Assembly: GCF_014396785.1 (NCBI RefSeq) | Contig: NZ_CP060718.1 | Location: forward strand, 702,501 to 766,500 | Origin: Sphingomonas lutea | Lineage (GTDB): Bacteria; Pseudomonadota; Alphaproteobacteria; Sphingomonadales; Sphingomonadaceae | Reading direction: 5' to 3' | Length of the DNA stretch: 64,000 nucleotides | Shown here: in pieces, positions 15,980 to 26,808 of the stretch | Numbering within the stretch: position 1 is the stretch's first letter | Layout of the letters: every line of letters starts with the position of its first letter | Program-made: the position numbers and the translations under genes | Notes under the pieces: generated by a model | What the model saw: only the letters and a program-made list of their open reading frames with translations | Databases searched by the model: none | What the model was told of the DNA's origin: nothing

Positions 15980-17041
15980 ATGAACGACCTTACCCCCACC
16001 CAACCCTCCCCCATCGAGGGAGAGGGCTTGCACGGCCGACGCCGTCTTGCCGAATTGATGCACCGCGGCACCGACTTCCTCGGCTGCGAGGTCGCGATCA
16101 TGGGCGGGGCAATGAGCTGGGTCAGTGAGCGCAACCTCGTCTCGGCAATCAGTAACGCCGGCGGTTTCGGCGTGATCGCCTGCGGCGCCATGACGCCCGA
16201 GCTGCTGGATACGGAAATTGCCGAGACCAAAAAGCGCACCGCCAAGCCGTTCGGCGTCAACCTCATCACTATGCATCCGATGCTGGCGGAATTGATCGAC
16301 GTTTGCGCGAAGCATGAGGTCAGCCACGTCGTGCTCGCCGGCGGACTTCCGCCGGGCTGGGCGATCGAGAAGATCAAGGCGAACGGCGCCAAATTGATGG
16401 GCTTCGCCCCCGCGCTTGCGCTGGCCAAGAAATTGATGCGTTCGGGCGTCGATGCCCTGGTGATCGAGGGGATGGAGGCGGGCGGTCATATCGGGCCGGT
16501 CTCGACCTCGGTCCTCGCGCAGGAAATCCTGCCCCACGTCTGCCACGACATTCCGGTGTTCATCGCCGGCGGGATTGGGCGCGGGGAGGCGGTTGCGGCC
16601 TATCTCGAAATGGGCGCGGTCGGGGTGCAGATCGGGACACGCCTGGTCTGTGCGCATGAAAGCATCGCCCACGCCAGCTTCAAGAAAGCGTTCCTCCGCG
16701 CCTCGGCGCGCGACGCGATCCTGTCGGTGCAGATCGATCCGCGGCTGCCCGTCATTCCGGTGCGCGCGCTCAAGAACAAGGAAACCGAACGCTTCGCCGC
16801 CAAGCAGCGCGAGGTCGCCGATCTGCTCGACAGCGGCGCGCTGGAGATGGCCGAAGCGCAGTTGCAGATCGAACATTATTGGGCGGGTGCACTGCGCCGC
16901 GCGGTGATCGACGGCGATGTCGAAACAGGTAGCGTGATGGCCGGTCAGTCGGTCGGCATGGTCACGCGCGAGGAACCGGTTGCGGCGATTCTCAAGGAGC
17001 TGGTCGATGAAGCCGCAGCAGCGCTCGAAAGCCGCGGCTGA
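15980..17041 (+). CDS. Nitronate monooxygenase family flavoprotein
   Basis: 353 residues as drawn. The TIM-barrel FMN enzyme of the nitronate monooxygenase/2-nitropropane dioxygenase family oxidises alkyl nitronates. Visible motifs: AIMGGAMSWVSER, SNAGGFGVIACG, EGMEAGGHIGPV (phosphate-binding glycine loop) and FIAGGIGRGEAV. The first 16 residues (containing LTPTQPSPIEGEG) are encoded by a dispersed GC-rich repeat and are not part of the family. The conserved start would be near RRLAELMHRGTDFLG; TTG 16028, directly behind the repeat end GAGGGAGAGGGC, is a likely real start. Confidence 0.9.
   Translation: MNDLTPTQPSPIEGEGLHGRRRLAELMHRGTDFLGCEVAIMGGAMSWVSERNLVSAISNAGGFGVIACGAMTPELLDTEIAETKKRTAKPFGVNLITMHPMLAELIDVCAKHEVSHVVLAGGLPPGWAIEKIKANGAKLMGFAPALALAKKLMRSGVDALVIEGMEAGGHIGPVSTSVLAQEILPHVCHDIPVFIAGGIGRGEAVAAYLEMGAVGVQIGTRLVCAHESIAHASFKKAFLRASARDAILSVQIDPRLPVIPVRALKNKETERFAAKQREVADLLDSGALEMAEAQLQIEHYWAGALRRAVIDGDVETGSVMAGQSVGMVTREEPVAAILKELVDEAAAALESRG
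15987..16027. repeat. GC-rich dispersed palindrome, right copy
   Basis: The inverted partner of 15919-15958, containing ACCCCCACCCAACCCTCCCC and ATCGAGGGAGAGGG. If ATG 15980 is used, it is translated into the N-terminus of the nitronate monooxygenase; its purine-rich end could instead act as a ribosome-binding site for TTG 16028. Confidence 0.75.
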
Positions 17042-17049
17042 AAAACTTG

Positions 17050-17080
17050 GGGCGCCCCGCGGTGACCCCGCGGGACGCCC
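17050..17080. terminator. Bidirectional hairpin between convergent genes
   Basis: GGGCGCCCCGCGG and CCGCGGGACGCCC form 12 of 13 pairs with a 5-nt loop, 9 nt after the monooxygenase stop and 15 nt from the stop of the opposite gene. A five-A run precedes it at 17041, which would read as T on the minus strand after the stem. Confidence 0.55.
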
Positions 17081-17095
17081 ACTGGCCCCCGCCCG

Positions 17096-17761
17096 TTAGA
17101 ACCGATAGCCCAGGGAGACTTGGACGATTGGGAAGATCTTATAATCGACCTCATCCTCCAGTTCATCGGCTTCGCGGGCGAGTTCTTCCTGGAAGTCCGG
17201 ATCGGTCGCCAGGAGCCCAGTTGTCTTGAGGTCACGAACGCGCGGCGAGCCCTGGAACATGCCGCCTGCCTCGATCCCGAAGTTGAGGCCGCGCGTCGCG
17301 CCGCCGAAATAGCCCAGCGTCAGTGTCGGCGCGAACGACTTGGCTTTGACGTTACCCGACAGCACGCCGATTTCTTCCGGCGTGTAGACTTCGTCGCCAA
17401 TCTCGACGTCCTCGGTCGGCGTGGCGGTCAGGCGCACCTTGTTGCCGTTGATCCGCGCGCCCCCCGACACACGGAACCCGCCACCGAACGGGTGGACGTC
17501 GAGCATCAGCCCGCCCGAAGCGAGCTTGAGCTTGCCGTCATAGTCGACGCCGTCGGATTCGGCGTCCTGGCTGATGCTAAGGAAGGTGACGTTGCCACGG
17601 ACCCCGAACATGTCGGAAAAGCGGAAGCCGACTTCCGGCCCGATGCCGAGCGTTCCGCCGGTCACCCCGACGCTCACCGACCCCGTCGTGCCGGCATCCT
17701 GCGCCAATGCCGGCGTCGAAACGGCCAGCGCGGCCGCAAACATAATGACCTTCTTGTTCAT
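17096..17761 (-). CDS. Secreted beta-barrel-like hypothetical protein
   Basis: 221 residues. A signal peptide (MNKKVIMFAAALAVSTPALA) precedes alternating Gly/aromatic beta strands, and the C-terminus ends VQVSLGYRF with a terminal Phe, the outer-membrane barrel insertion signal. A likely small outer-membrane protein of about eight strands. An acidic loop (EELAREADELEDEVD) lies before the last strands. The function is not recognised. It is divergent from a LuxR-type regulator, which could control it. Confidence 0.75.
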   Translation of the reverse strand: MNKKVIMFAAALAVSTPALAQDAGTTGSVSVGVTGGTLGIGPEVGFRFSDMFGVRGNVTFLSISQDAESDGVDYDGKLKLASGGLMLDVHPFGGGFRVSGGARINGNKVRLTATPTEDVEIGDEVYTPEEIGVLSGNVKAKSFAPTLTLGYFGGATRGLNFGIEAGGMFQGSPRVRDLKTTGLLATDPDFQEELAREADELEDEVDYKIFPIVQVSLGYRF

Positions 17762-17860
17762 GGTTCTGATCCCCCAGCGCTCAATCTCAAGCGCTTCATC
17801 GGGGACGGATTCAGGCAAGTCATACCCCACTTGAGGTACGGGAATAATTCGCCTTAAACT

Positions 17861-19030
17861 GTGACCAATTTACCGGCCCGCGAAGCGCGTTTGCCGAGTT
17901 GCGTTGCGGGGACCGAAGTGAAGCTGACCGCCGACCTGATCTACGAAGCCGCGATCGACGATGAATTGTTCGCGCAATTCCCGGCCATCATTTCGACGGC
18001 GCTTGAAGCGCGCAGCTGCACCCTCCACTGGCGCGATTCGGCGGGGACTGCGGGGGTGGCCGGGCATTCGGGATATTTCTCCGACGCGGACATGGCGGAT
18101 TACGCTTTCAACTTCGCCGCGCACGACTTGTGGACCGACGCCGGCATGCGCGCAGGTTTCGTCAACCGCGCATGGAACACGTCCGGCCTCGTCCCGCTCG
18201 ACGAATATGCGCGCAGCATTTTCTACAATGAGTGGATCCGGGCGATCGGCGACGACACTTATTATTGCTGCGGCTCGGTGATGCGCACGAGCGAAGGCTT
18301 TGGCATGATCGGCCTTCACCGTGGCCGCACGCAAAGCGATTTTAGCCCCGAAACGCTCGCCGAACTCAATGCGCATGTCGATCATCTGCGGCGGATGTTC
18401 ACGATCCGCGGGCGCCTGTCGCATCTGGCCGACCGCAATGACTTGCTTAGCGCGATCTTCGAATCCCCGCGCCAGGCGGCCTTCCTGGTCGGCGGCGATG
18501 CGCGGCTGGTCATGGCCAACGCCCAGGCCGACACCCTGTTGGCGCGCCGCAAATATCTGCGCCTGCGTGGCGGAAAGCTGGAGCCAGCAAGCGATGCGGG
18601 ACAGTCGGTGTTCGAAGCGGCGCTCGCCGCCGCCCACGCGCCTGCGGATCGCCGCGCGTCGTCCTGCCTGCTGCGCGGGAACGATGGCACGTTCGTCACT
18701 GCCGCGATGACCCCGATCGTCGGCAAGCGGTCCGCATCGGCGGTGCTGGTCACGATCGAGGCGCCGGCGATCGCGGCGCACGGGGTAGTGGTTTCGCGCC
18801 ATCTTCAGGACGCGTTTGGGCTATCGGCGGCGGAAGCTGACATCGCCATCCGGCTGGCCGAGGGCGATACGATCACTGAAATCGGCGAGCGGCGGCGCTC
18901 GGCCCCGGGCACGGTGCGGACGCAGGTCAAGCATATCTTGTCCAAGATGCACGCGCGACGCCAAGGTGATGTCGTGCGGATTGTCGGCCGGATCGCTGCC
19001 GGACGGCCGGTCGGCAACGACCTTCGCTAG
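17861..19030 (+). CDS. LuxR-type HTH transcriptional regulator
   Basis: 389 residues from GTG 17861. The C-terminal 60-70 residues form a LuxR/GerE helix-turn-helix (LSAAEADIAIRLAEGDTI, then TVRTQVKHILSKMHARRQ). The long N-terminal region has no receiver motif and no clear autoinducer-binding signature; a middle PAS-like stretch (AFLVGGDARLVMANAQAD) is visible. This layout is common in sphingomonads. Target unknown; it faces the barrel-like gene across a 99-nt shared upstream region. Confidence 0.85.
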   Translation: MTNLPAREARLPSCVAGTEVKLTADLIYEAAIDDELFAQFPAIISTALEARSCTLHWRDSAGTAGVAGHSGYFSDADMADYAFNFAAHDLWTDAGMRAGFVNRAWNTSGLVPLDEYARSIFYNEWIRAIGDDTYYCCGSVMRTSEGFGMIGLHRGRTQSDFSPETLAELNAHVDHLRRMFTIRGRLSHLADRNDLLSAIFESPRQAAFLVGGDARLVMANAQADTLLARRKYLRLRGGKLEPASDAGQSVFEAALAAAHAPADRRASSCLLRGNDGTFVTAAMTPIVGKRSASAVLVTIEAPAIAAHGVVVSRHLQDAFGLSAAEADIAIRLAEGDTITEIGERRRSAPGTVRTQVKHILSKMHARRQGDVVRIVGRIAAGRPVGNDLR

Positions 19031-19137
19031 CGCGCCGCAATCTCGTCGATGCGGCTGCGGATGCGCCGATAGGACGGCGACAAGGTGTAGCGCAGCCGAT
19101 GCTGCAGGCGATTGAGAAGTCCGAACGCGAAGGACAT
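19027..19137 (-). CDS. 36-aa basic small protein
   Basis: Encodes MSFAFGLLNRLQHRLRYTL followed by SPSYRRIRSRIDEIAAR. GGGAG lies 5 nt before the ATG. The peptide is amphipathic with a net positive charge of about +7, so membrane-surface or nucleic-acid binding is possible. No family is recognised. The stop overlaps the LuxR gene stop by 3 nt on the opposite strand. Confidence 0.4.
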   Translation of the reverse strand: MSFAFGLLNRLQHRLRYTLSPSYRRIRSRIDEIAAR

Positions 19138-19251
19138 GGCATCTCCCACATCGTTACGCTCAGCAGATGCCCTTGAATCAGATGCACACACCGCCGTCAA
19201 GCGCGCCGTCACGCGTTGGAAGGCAGTGGCCTTTCTGTTAGCGCGCATGCC

Positions 19252-21519
19252 ATGCCCCTGACCGCCTCCACCGCTGCCCGGGAAATCCTCACCGGCCTGC
19301 ACGAAGTGATGGCCAAGCGCGGCTCGGCGCAGGTCAAGCTCGACCAGGTGGTCGACCTCATCGCCGGCAAGATGGCGAGCGAAGTGTGCTCCATCTACCT
19401 GCTGCGCGACAATAAGCTCGAGCTGTTCGCGACTCATGGCCTGCGCAAGGAAGCAGTGCACGTCACGCGGCTGGGCATGGGCGAAGGCCTGGTCGGCACG
19501 ATCGCCGCCGAAGGGCGCATCCTCAACCTCGACGAGGCGGCCGATCATCCCGGCTTCGTCTATCGGCCGGAAACGGGGGAGGAGCGCTACCACAGCTTTG
19601 CCGGCGTCCCCATCGTGCGGCTCGAAAGCCCGATCGGCGTGCTTGCCGTCCAGCACGCCGATCCGCGCCGCTACGAAGAGGTCGAGATCGAAGCGCTGCA
19701 GACCGTGGCGATGGTCCTGTCGGAAATGATCGCCGGTGCACGCCTCGTCGATGGCGCGCGCCGCGGCCGCTTGCGCAGTGCCGGGCCGCTGCGCCTGTCA
19801 GGCCTGCGATTGGTCGCCGGCATGGCCAAGGGCGAAGCGGTGTTCCACGAGCCGCGCGTCGTCGTCGAACATACCGTCGCCGAGGACACCGAGGCCGAGC
19901 GCGAGCGCGTCTACGGCGCGTTCCGCAAGATGCGCGAGCAGATCGACAATATGACTCGCGAGGCGGAGTTCGGGATCGCCGGCGAGCATCAGGAGATCCT
20001 CGAGACCTACCGCATGTTCGCCTACGACGAAGGCTGGTCGCGACGCATCAACGAGGCGATCGACAGCGGCCTCACCGCCGAAGCGGCGATCGAGCGCGTT
20101 CAGCAGCGCACCCGGGCCCGCATGCGCGAAATCGACGATCCGCTGCTGCAGGAGCGGATGCACGATCTCGAGGATCTGTCCAACCGCCTGCTGCGCATCG
20201 TCTCGGGCCGGATGGGCACGGCCGCGCAAACCGGGCTGACGCGCGACACCGTGCTCATCGCCCGCAACCTCGGGCCGGCGGAGATCCTCGAATATGATCG
20301 CCGCCGCTTAAAGGGCGTCCTGCTCGAGGAAGGTTCGCTGACCAGCCACATGACCATCGTTGCGCGCGCCATCGGCGTGCCGGTGATCGGGCGGCTGCCC
20401 GACATCCGCCACAGCGTCCAGGAAGGCGAGCAGATCCTGGTCGACGGCGACAATGGCAGCATCATCATCCGCCCCAATCGCGCGCTGACGACCGGCTTCG
20501 AACATCGCATGGCCTTGAGCCAGAAGCGCCGGGCCGAATTCGCCGCGGTCAGGAACCTGCCCGCCAAGACCCGGGATGGGGTGGAGATCGGCGTGATGGT
20601 CAACGCCGGCCTGGCCGAGGATGCGGTGGCGCTGGCGGCGAGCGGCGCCGACGGCATCGGCCTGTTCCGGACCGAATTCCAGTTCCTCATTTCCGCCACG
20701 CTTCCCGGCCGCGACCGCCAGCTGCGCCTCTATACCAAGGTGCTCGAAGCGGCAGGCGACAAGCCGGTCATCTTCCGCACGGTCGACATCGGCGGCGACA
20801 AGGCGCTGCCGTATCTCGCCGATGTGCACGACGAGGCGGAAAACCCGGCCATGGGGTGGCGTGCGCTGCGCCTGTCGCTCGATCGTTCGACCTTGATGAA
20901 GGCGCAGGCGCGCGCGTTGATCGAGGCATCCGCGGGCAAGGTCCTGCGCGTGATGTTCCCGATGATCTCCGAACCCTGGGAGTATGAGGAAGCACGCGCG
21001 CTGCTCGAAGAACAATTGGAATGGGCGCGGCAGGGTCATCGCAAGCTGCCCAAGCGCGTCGAATATGGAGCGATGCTGGAAGTGCCGAGCCTTGCGGAAA
21101 TGCTCGACCAGCTGCTGCCGCGGATCGACTTCCTGTCGATCGGCACCAACGACCTCACGCAGTTCCTTTTCGCCGCCGACCGCTCCGACCCGCGCCTGGC
21201 CGAACGCTACGACTGGCTCAGTCCCGCGATCCTGCGTTTCCTGAAACGCGTCCTGGATGCGGCGCGCGCTGCCAACGTGCCGGTCCGGATCTGCGGGGAG
21301 ATGGCGGGGCGGCCTCTGGAGGCGATGGCATTGATCGGCATCGGCGCGGAAAATGTGTCGATCACACCCGCGGCGGTTGGCCCGATCAAGGCGATGGTCC
21401 GCTCGATCGATACCGCCGAAGTGCGTGCGCGGCTCGATGCCGTGCTGGCCAAGCCGCCGCGGGACATGCGCAAGGCACTTGCGGATTGGGCGCGGCGGCA
21501 TTCCGTGACGATTAGCTGA
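19252..21519 (+). CDS. ptsP: Phosphoenolpyruvate--protein phosphotransferase, GAF-containing (EI-Ntr)
   Basis: 755 residues from ATG 19252 (the frame opens at TTG 19216; neither has a good ribosome site). It is the first enzyme of the nitrogen-related PTS, passing phosphate from PEP to NPr. The GAF domain is about 15-160 (VCSIYLLRDNKLELFATHGL). The swivelling phospho-His domain has GSLTSHMTIVARAIGVP with His near residue 366. The PEP-binding TIM barrel shows GIGLFRTEF, FRTVDIGGDK, FLSIGTNDLTQF and RICGEMA. It precedes the rodZ-like and cpoB genes. Confidence 0.95.
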   Translation: MPLTASTAAREILTGLHEVMAKRGSAQVKLDQVVDLIAGKMASEVCSIYLLRDNKLELFATHGLRKEAVHVTRLGMGEGLVGTIAAEGRILNLDEAADHPGFVYRPETGEERYHSFAGVPIVRLESPIGVLAVQHADPRRYEEVEIEALQTVAMVLSEMIAGARLVDGARRGRLRSAGPLRLSGLRLVAGMAKGEAVFHEPRVVVEHTVAEDTEAERERVYGAFRKMREQIDNMTREAEFGIAGEHQEILETYRMFAYDEGWSRRINEAIDSGLTAEAAIERVQQRTRARMREIDDPLLQERMHDLEDLSNRLLRIVSGRMGTAAQTGLTRDTVLIARNLGPAEILEYDRRRLKGVLLEEGSLTSHMTIVARAIGVPVIGRLPDIRHSVQEGEQILVDGDNGSIIIRPNRALTTGFEHRMALSQKRRAEFAAVRNLPAKTRDGVEIGVMVNAGLAEDAVALAASGADGIGLFRTEFQFLISATLPGRDRQLRLYTKVLEAAGDKPVIFRTVDIGGDKALPYLADVHDEAENPAMGWRALRLSLDRSTLMKAQARALIEASAGKVLRVMFPMISEPWEYEEARALLEEQLEWARQGHRKLPKRVEYGAMLEVPSLAEMLDQLLPRIDFLSIGTNDLTQFLFAADRSDPRLAERYDWLSPAILRFLKRVLDAARAANVPVRICGEMAGRPLEAMALIGIGAENVSITPAAVGPIKAMVRSIDTAEVRARLDAVLAKPPRDMRKALADWARRHSVTIS

Positions 21520-21582
21520 CGGGCGGTTGACACGAGGGCCGCAGCCTTCAAACAGGGTTGGAAGGCGGTTCAAGGCGAAGCG

Positions 21583-22371
21583 ATGGACGAAGAATCGGTC
21601 GAGACGGAGACTTTGACGGTCGGGCAGCGCTTGCGCGTCGCGCGTGAGGAAAAGAAGCTCAGCCTTGAGGATATCGCCAGCCAAACGCGCATTCCGCGCC
21701 GCCATCTCGAAAGTCTCGAGCAAAGCGCCTGGGATCAGCTTCCGGCACCCACCTACACCATCGGCTTCGCGCGCAGCTATGCCAGCGCGGTAGGCCTGGA
21801 CCGGGCCGAAATTGCCGAGGATTTGCGGGGCGAACTGGGCGGGCAGCGAACGCCGGCCATGGCCCCCGCCGAAGTGTTCGAACCTGCCGATCCGGCGCGG
21901 ACCATGCCCAAGTGGCTGGTGCTGGGCGCGATCGTCGCGGTGATTGCAATCGTGCTGCTGATGAGCTGGCTCAATGAGCGTTCGCTGACCGCGGGCGAAG
22001 ATCCAGCGGCGAGTGCGCCGGTGGCCGCGGCCACCGCGCCGCCCGCGGCTCCGGCGCCTTCGCCAGCGCAGCCGCAAGCCGCGCAGGGTCCGGTGGTATT
22101 GACCGCCAATGCGCCCGCCTGGATCCAGATCACCGACAATGGCCGCACCCTGTTTTCGGGTGAGCTTGCCGCCGGACAAAGATACGAGGTGCCGGCGACG
22201 GCGACTGCGCCGCTGCTCAAGGCGGGCAAGCCCGAAGCGCTGCAGATCACGGTCGGCGGGCAGCCGGCGCCGCAAGTGGGTCCGCCGGGCCGGGTCGCAT
22301 CGAACGTCAGCCTCGCTCCGGCCGATTTGATGCGCGGCCCGTCGCCCGCGACCACGGCGACCCCGGGCTAA
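21583..22371 (+). CDS. RodZ-like HTH / DUF4115 membrane protein
   Basis: 262 residues. An N-terminal XRE-like helix-turn-helix (GQRLRVAREEKKLSLEDIAS, then IPRRHLESLE) is followed by one transmembrane helix (about 107-128, WLVLGAIVAVIAIVLLMSWL), an Ala/Pro-rich linker and a C-terminal DUF4115 beta domain (WIQITDNGRTLFSGELAAG). This is the RodZ architecture; RodZ couples MreB to the cell wall machinery. Many alphaproteobacteria carry this form between ptsP and ispG or cpoB. Confidence 0.88.
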   Translation: MDEESVETETLTVGQRLRVAREEKKLSLEDIASQTRIPRRHLESLEQSAWDQLPAPTYTIGFARSYASAVGLDRAEIAEDLRGELGGQRTPAMAPAEVFEPADPARTMPKWLVLGAIVAVIAIVLLMSWLNERSLTAGEDPAASAPVAAATAPPAAPAPSPAQPQAAQGPVVLTANAPAWIQITDNGRTLFSGELAAGQRYEVPATATAPLLKAGKPEALQITVGGQPAPQVGPPGRVASNVSLAPADLMRGPSPATTATPG

Positions 22372-22440
22372 GGGATTCATCCGGGGCTAAGGCGGGACAC
22401 GTCAGAGTCGCGCCACATTTCAGGCTGGGGAAGCAATTTC

Positions 22441-23376
22441 GTGGAAAGCTTGCGTTCGATCACCGGCGTTGCCGTCAGCGCGGCCGCCTTGCTGCTTCCG
22501 ATCCATGCAGCGCAGGCGCAGCGCCAGCTGCCGCCGTCCCCCGAACAGCGCATCGACCGGCTCGAGCGGCAGCTGCAGCAGATCCAGCGCCAGGTGTTCC
22601 CGCGCGGACGGCCCGCCGATACCGCGGGCTTCGCGGATGAACCCGCCGCCACGCAATCGTCCGTCGCGACGCTCAACCAGCGGCTGGAATCGCTCGAACG
22701 CCAGATGGCGGACATCCTTCGCCTGTCGGAGGAGAACGGTAACCAGCTGCGCACCATGTCCGCCGACCTCGCCCGCTCGCGGGATGAGCAACAGCAGCGC
22801 ATCAATGGCCTTGAGCAGCGTATTGCCGATGCCGCAGCCGCGGCGGCAGCGGCCCCCGTCGTCGACCCGGCGGCAACCCCGGCCGTCACGCGTCCGCCCG
22901 CAACTCGTCCGCCGGCGACCCGGCCCTCGACGACTGGCGCGGCCAGTCCGGCCACGGGCGGCCCCGCGGTTCCGGCCGCGACGGCCGACGCCGGCGAGGA
23001 AGCCTATACGGCGGGATTCAAGCTGTGGGAGGCGGGCAAGCTCGACCCCGCCATCCGCGAGTTGCGCGCGTTCACCGCGGCCTATCCCAGGCATCGCCGC
23101 GTCAGCTATGCCAACAACCTCATCGGCCGGGCCTTGCTCGACCAGGGGCAGCACCGCGCGGCGGCGGACGCCCTGCTGTCAAATTATCGCAACAATCCGC
23201 GCGGCGAACGGGCGGCGGACAGCCTCTTCTATCTCGGCCAGTCGCTGATGAAGCTCGGTCAGCCCGGCCAGGCGTGCAAGGCCTATCAGGAACTCGATGC
23301 CGTTTATGGTGCGAAGGTGCGCGCCGACCTGCGCAAGCAGGTCGATGAGGCCAAGGCCAGCGCCAGCTGCAGCTGA
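22441..23376 (+). CDS. cpoB: CpoB/YbgF-like cell division coordinator
   Basis: 311 residues from GTG 22441. A signal peptide ends near HAAQA, then a Gln-rich coiled coil (LERQLQQIQRQV, LNQRLESLERQMADI) as in the trimerisation domain, an Ala/Pro/Thr linker, and C-terminal TPR repeats (about 190-300; AYTAGFKLWEAGKLDPAIREL, FYLGQSLMKLGQPGQACKAY). CpoB acts in the periplasm with the Tol-Pal system during septation. It is followed by tilS at 17 nt. Confidence 0.9.
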   Translation: MESLRSITGVAVSAAALLLPIHAAQAQRQLPPSPEQRIDRLERQLQQIQRQVFPRGRPADTAGFADEPAATQSSVATLNQRLESLERQMADILRLSEENGNQLRTMSADLARSRDEQQQRINGLEQRIADAAAAAAAAPVVDPAATPAVTRPPATRPPATRPSTTGAASPATGGPAVPAATADAGEEAYTAGFKLWEAGKLDPAIRELRAFTAAYPRHRRVSYANNLIGRALLDQGQHRAAADALLSNYRNNPRGERAADSLFYLGQSLMKLGQPGQACKAYQELDAVYGAKVRADLRKQVDEAKASASCS

Positions 23377-23393
23377 CGTGCTAAAGGCGCGAC

Positions 23394-24377
23394 ATGCCGA
23401 TCGCGCCTGACATCGCTTCCCGCTTCACGCGCGATCTGGACGCGCTGTGCCCGCAAGCTGCGCGGATCGGCATAGCCGTGTCGGGCGGGGCCGACAGCCT
23501 CGCGCTGCTTCTCCTCGCCGCTTCCGTGCGTTCGGGTCAGGTCGAAGCCGCCACCGTCGACCATGCTCTACGCCCTGAAAGCCGGGGCGAAGCAAAGATG
23601 GTTTCCACTGTGTGCGCCGAACTCGGCGTTCCGCACCGCGTGTTGACCGCACAGTGGGACACGACGCCGCAGTCGGCGCTGCAGGAACGTGCGCGGCACG
23701 AACGCTACCGGCTGCTCGGCCTGTGGGGGGCAGAGCGCGGCCTCGACGCCATCCTGGCAGCACATCATCTCGACGATCAGGCGGAAACATTCCTGATGCG
23801 CCTCGTGCGCGGCGCGGGGGTGCGGGGACTGGCCGGCATCCGGCCGTCTGCGACGATTCCTGGAGGAAATCTGCCCCTGCTTCGCCCCTTGATCGGATGG
23901 CGGCGAAATGAGCTTGAAGAGATTTGCAACCAAGCCGGTTTGTCGCCCGCGATCGATCCGGGCAATGCCGATCAAACCTTTGAACGCGTGCGGGTGCGCG
24001 GGGCGCTTGCCGATGCGGACTGGCTCGACTCTGCGGCGATTGCGGCAAGCGCCCAACACTTGGCCGACGCCGACCGGGCTTTGGAATGGGCAGTCGATCG
24101 CGCCTGGCCTGCCGACGTTGACGAAAGCGACGGCGGTTTCAGCTACCGCCCGGGCAATGCACCAAAGGAAGTTCGCCGGCGCGTCACCGAAAGGATCGTG
24201 AGGCGCCTGGCGAGCGAAGGTGGCTCGAGCCTGCGTGGCGCCGAACTTGACCACTTGCTCAATACGCTTGCGCGCGGCGACCAAGCCACCCTTCGGGGCG
24301 TCCTTTGCAAGGGGGGCGACATTTGGCGCTTCGTTTCGGCGCCGCATCGGACTCGACGCGGAGAGGACTCGCGTTAA
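23394..24377 (+). CDS. tilS: tRNA(Ile)-lysidine synthetase
   Basis: 327 residues. It modifies C34 of tRNA-Ile(CAU) with lysine. The PP-loop SGGADS is at about 30-35; AAHHLDDQAETFLMRLVRG and the GV..RGL motif follow. The C-terminal extra domains are short compared with E. coli TilS, as usual in alphaproteobacteria. It lies between cpoB and ftsH, the standard neighbourhood. Confidence 0.95.
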   Translation: MPIAPDIASRFTRDLDALCPQAARIGIAVSGGADSLALLLLAASVRSGQVEAATVDHALRPESRGEAKMVSTVCAELGVPHRVLTAQWDTTPQSALQERARHERYRLLGLWGAERGLDAILAAHHLDDQAETFLMRLVRGAGVRGLAGIRPSATIPGGNLPLLRPLIGWRRNELEEICNQAGLSPAIDPGNADQTFERVRVRGALADADWLDSAAIAASAQHLADADRALEWAVDRAWPADVDESDGGFSYRPGNAPKEVRRRVTERIVRRLASEGGSSLRGAELDHLLNTLARGDQATLRGVLCKGGDIWRFVSAPHRTRRGEDSR

Positions 24378-24434
24378 ACTCCGCTTCAACGACTCGCAGG
24401 GAGTTGCGCTTCAACGTCGGGGGAGGAGAAGCGA

Positions 24435-24677
24435 ATGGAGCCGGACGCACGTTATTTTCGCCGTCGCGCGAGTGAGGAGTTGGCGGCCGCTAATCGGGCA
24501 GTGACCGCCGCCGCGCGCGAACGTCGCATGCAACTTGCCGGAATCTTCCTCGAACGGCTCAAGGCGGCGGAGGCGAGCGACGCTTTGTTCGAGTATGAAT
24601 CGCGGCAATTCGTTGCCGCTGCCGACCGCATCACCGCGCTGGAATGGAGCGACCGGCTGGAGGCGCAAAGCGCCTGA
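24435..24677 (+). CDS. Small helical hypothetical protein
   Basis: 80 residues ([20 protein letters not shown]...), very rich in Ala, Arg and Glu and predicted all helical. GGGGGAGGAG precedes the ATG, a strong ribosome site. It has no signal or membrane segment. I do not recognise a domain; short proteins of this composition occur between tilS and ftsH in sphingomonads. Confidence 0.7.
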   Translation: MEPDARYFRRRASEELAAANRAVTAAARERRMQLAGIFLERLKAAEASDALFEYESRQFVAAADRITALEWSDRLEAQSA

Positions 24678-24786
24678 CGGTTGCCCGCGGCGGGTGTGCC
24701 GTTCACGACTCCCTAAGCCCGCATTGTTATTGAGGGCGACGCGCTTATCTTTAGGCGCAAGGGCGATCGGCCCGCATGAGAGAGCG

Positions 24787-26739
<1,953 letters not shown>

Positions 26740-26770
26740 CCACCTGTCATTCAACGACGGTTCATCGTTT

Positions 26771-26807
26771 CAGCCCTCTCTGGCGCGTCCAGGGAGGGCT
26801 GTTTCTT
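26771..26807 (+). terminator. Rho-independent terminator of ftsH
   Basis: A 13-bp stem, CAGCCCTCTCTGG / CCAGGGAGGGCTG with one G-U pair and a 5-nt loop, is followed by TTTCTT. The 3' arm AGGGAGG lies 11 nt before the ATG of the next gene and may double as its ribosome-binding site. Confidence 0.85.
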
Positions 26808-26808
26808 C

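Noticed and set aside
20308..22380. 690-codon open frame on the minus strand
   Set aside because: Antisense to ptsP and the rodZ-like gene, Arg/His-rich composition with no domain; a GC-driven shadow.
24378..24434. CtrA-like site TTAA-N7-TTCA before the 80-aa ORF
   Set aside because: The second half does not match TTAA; too weak to call.
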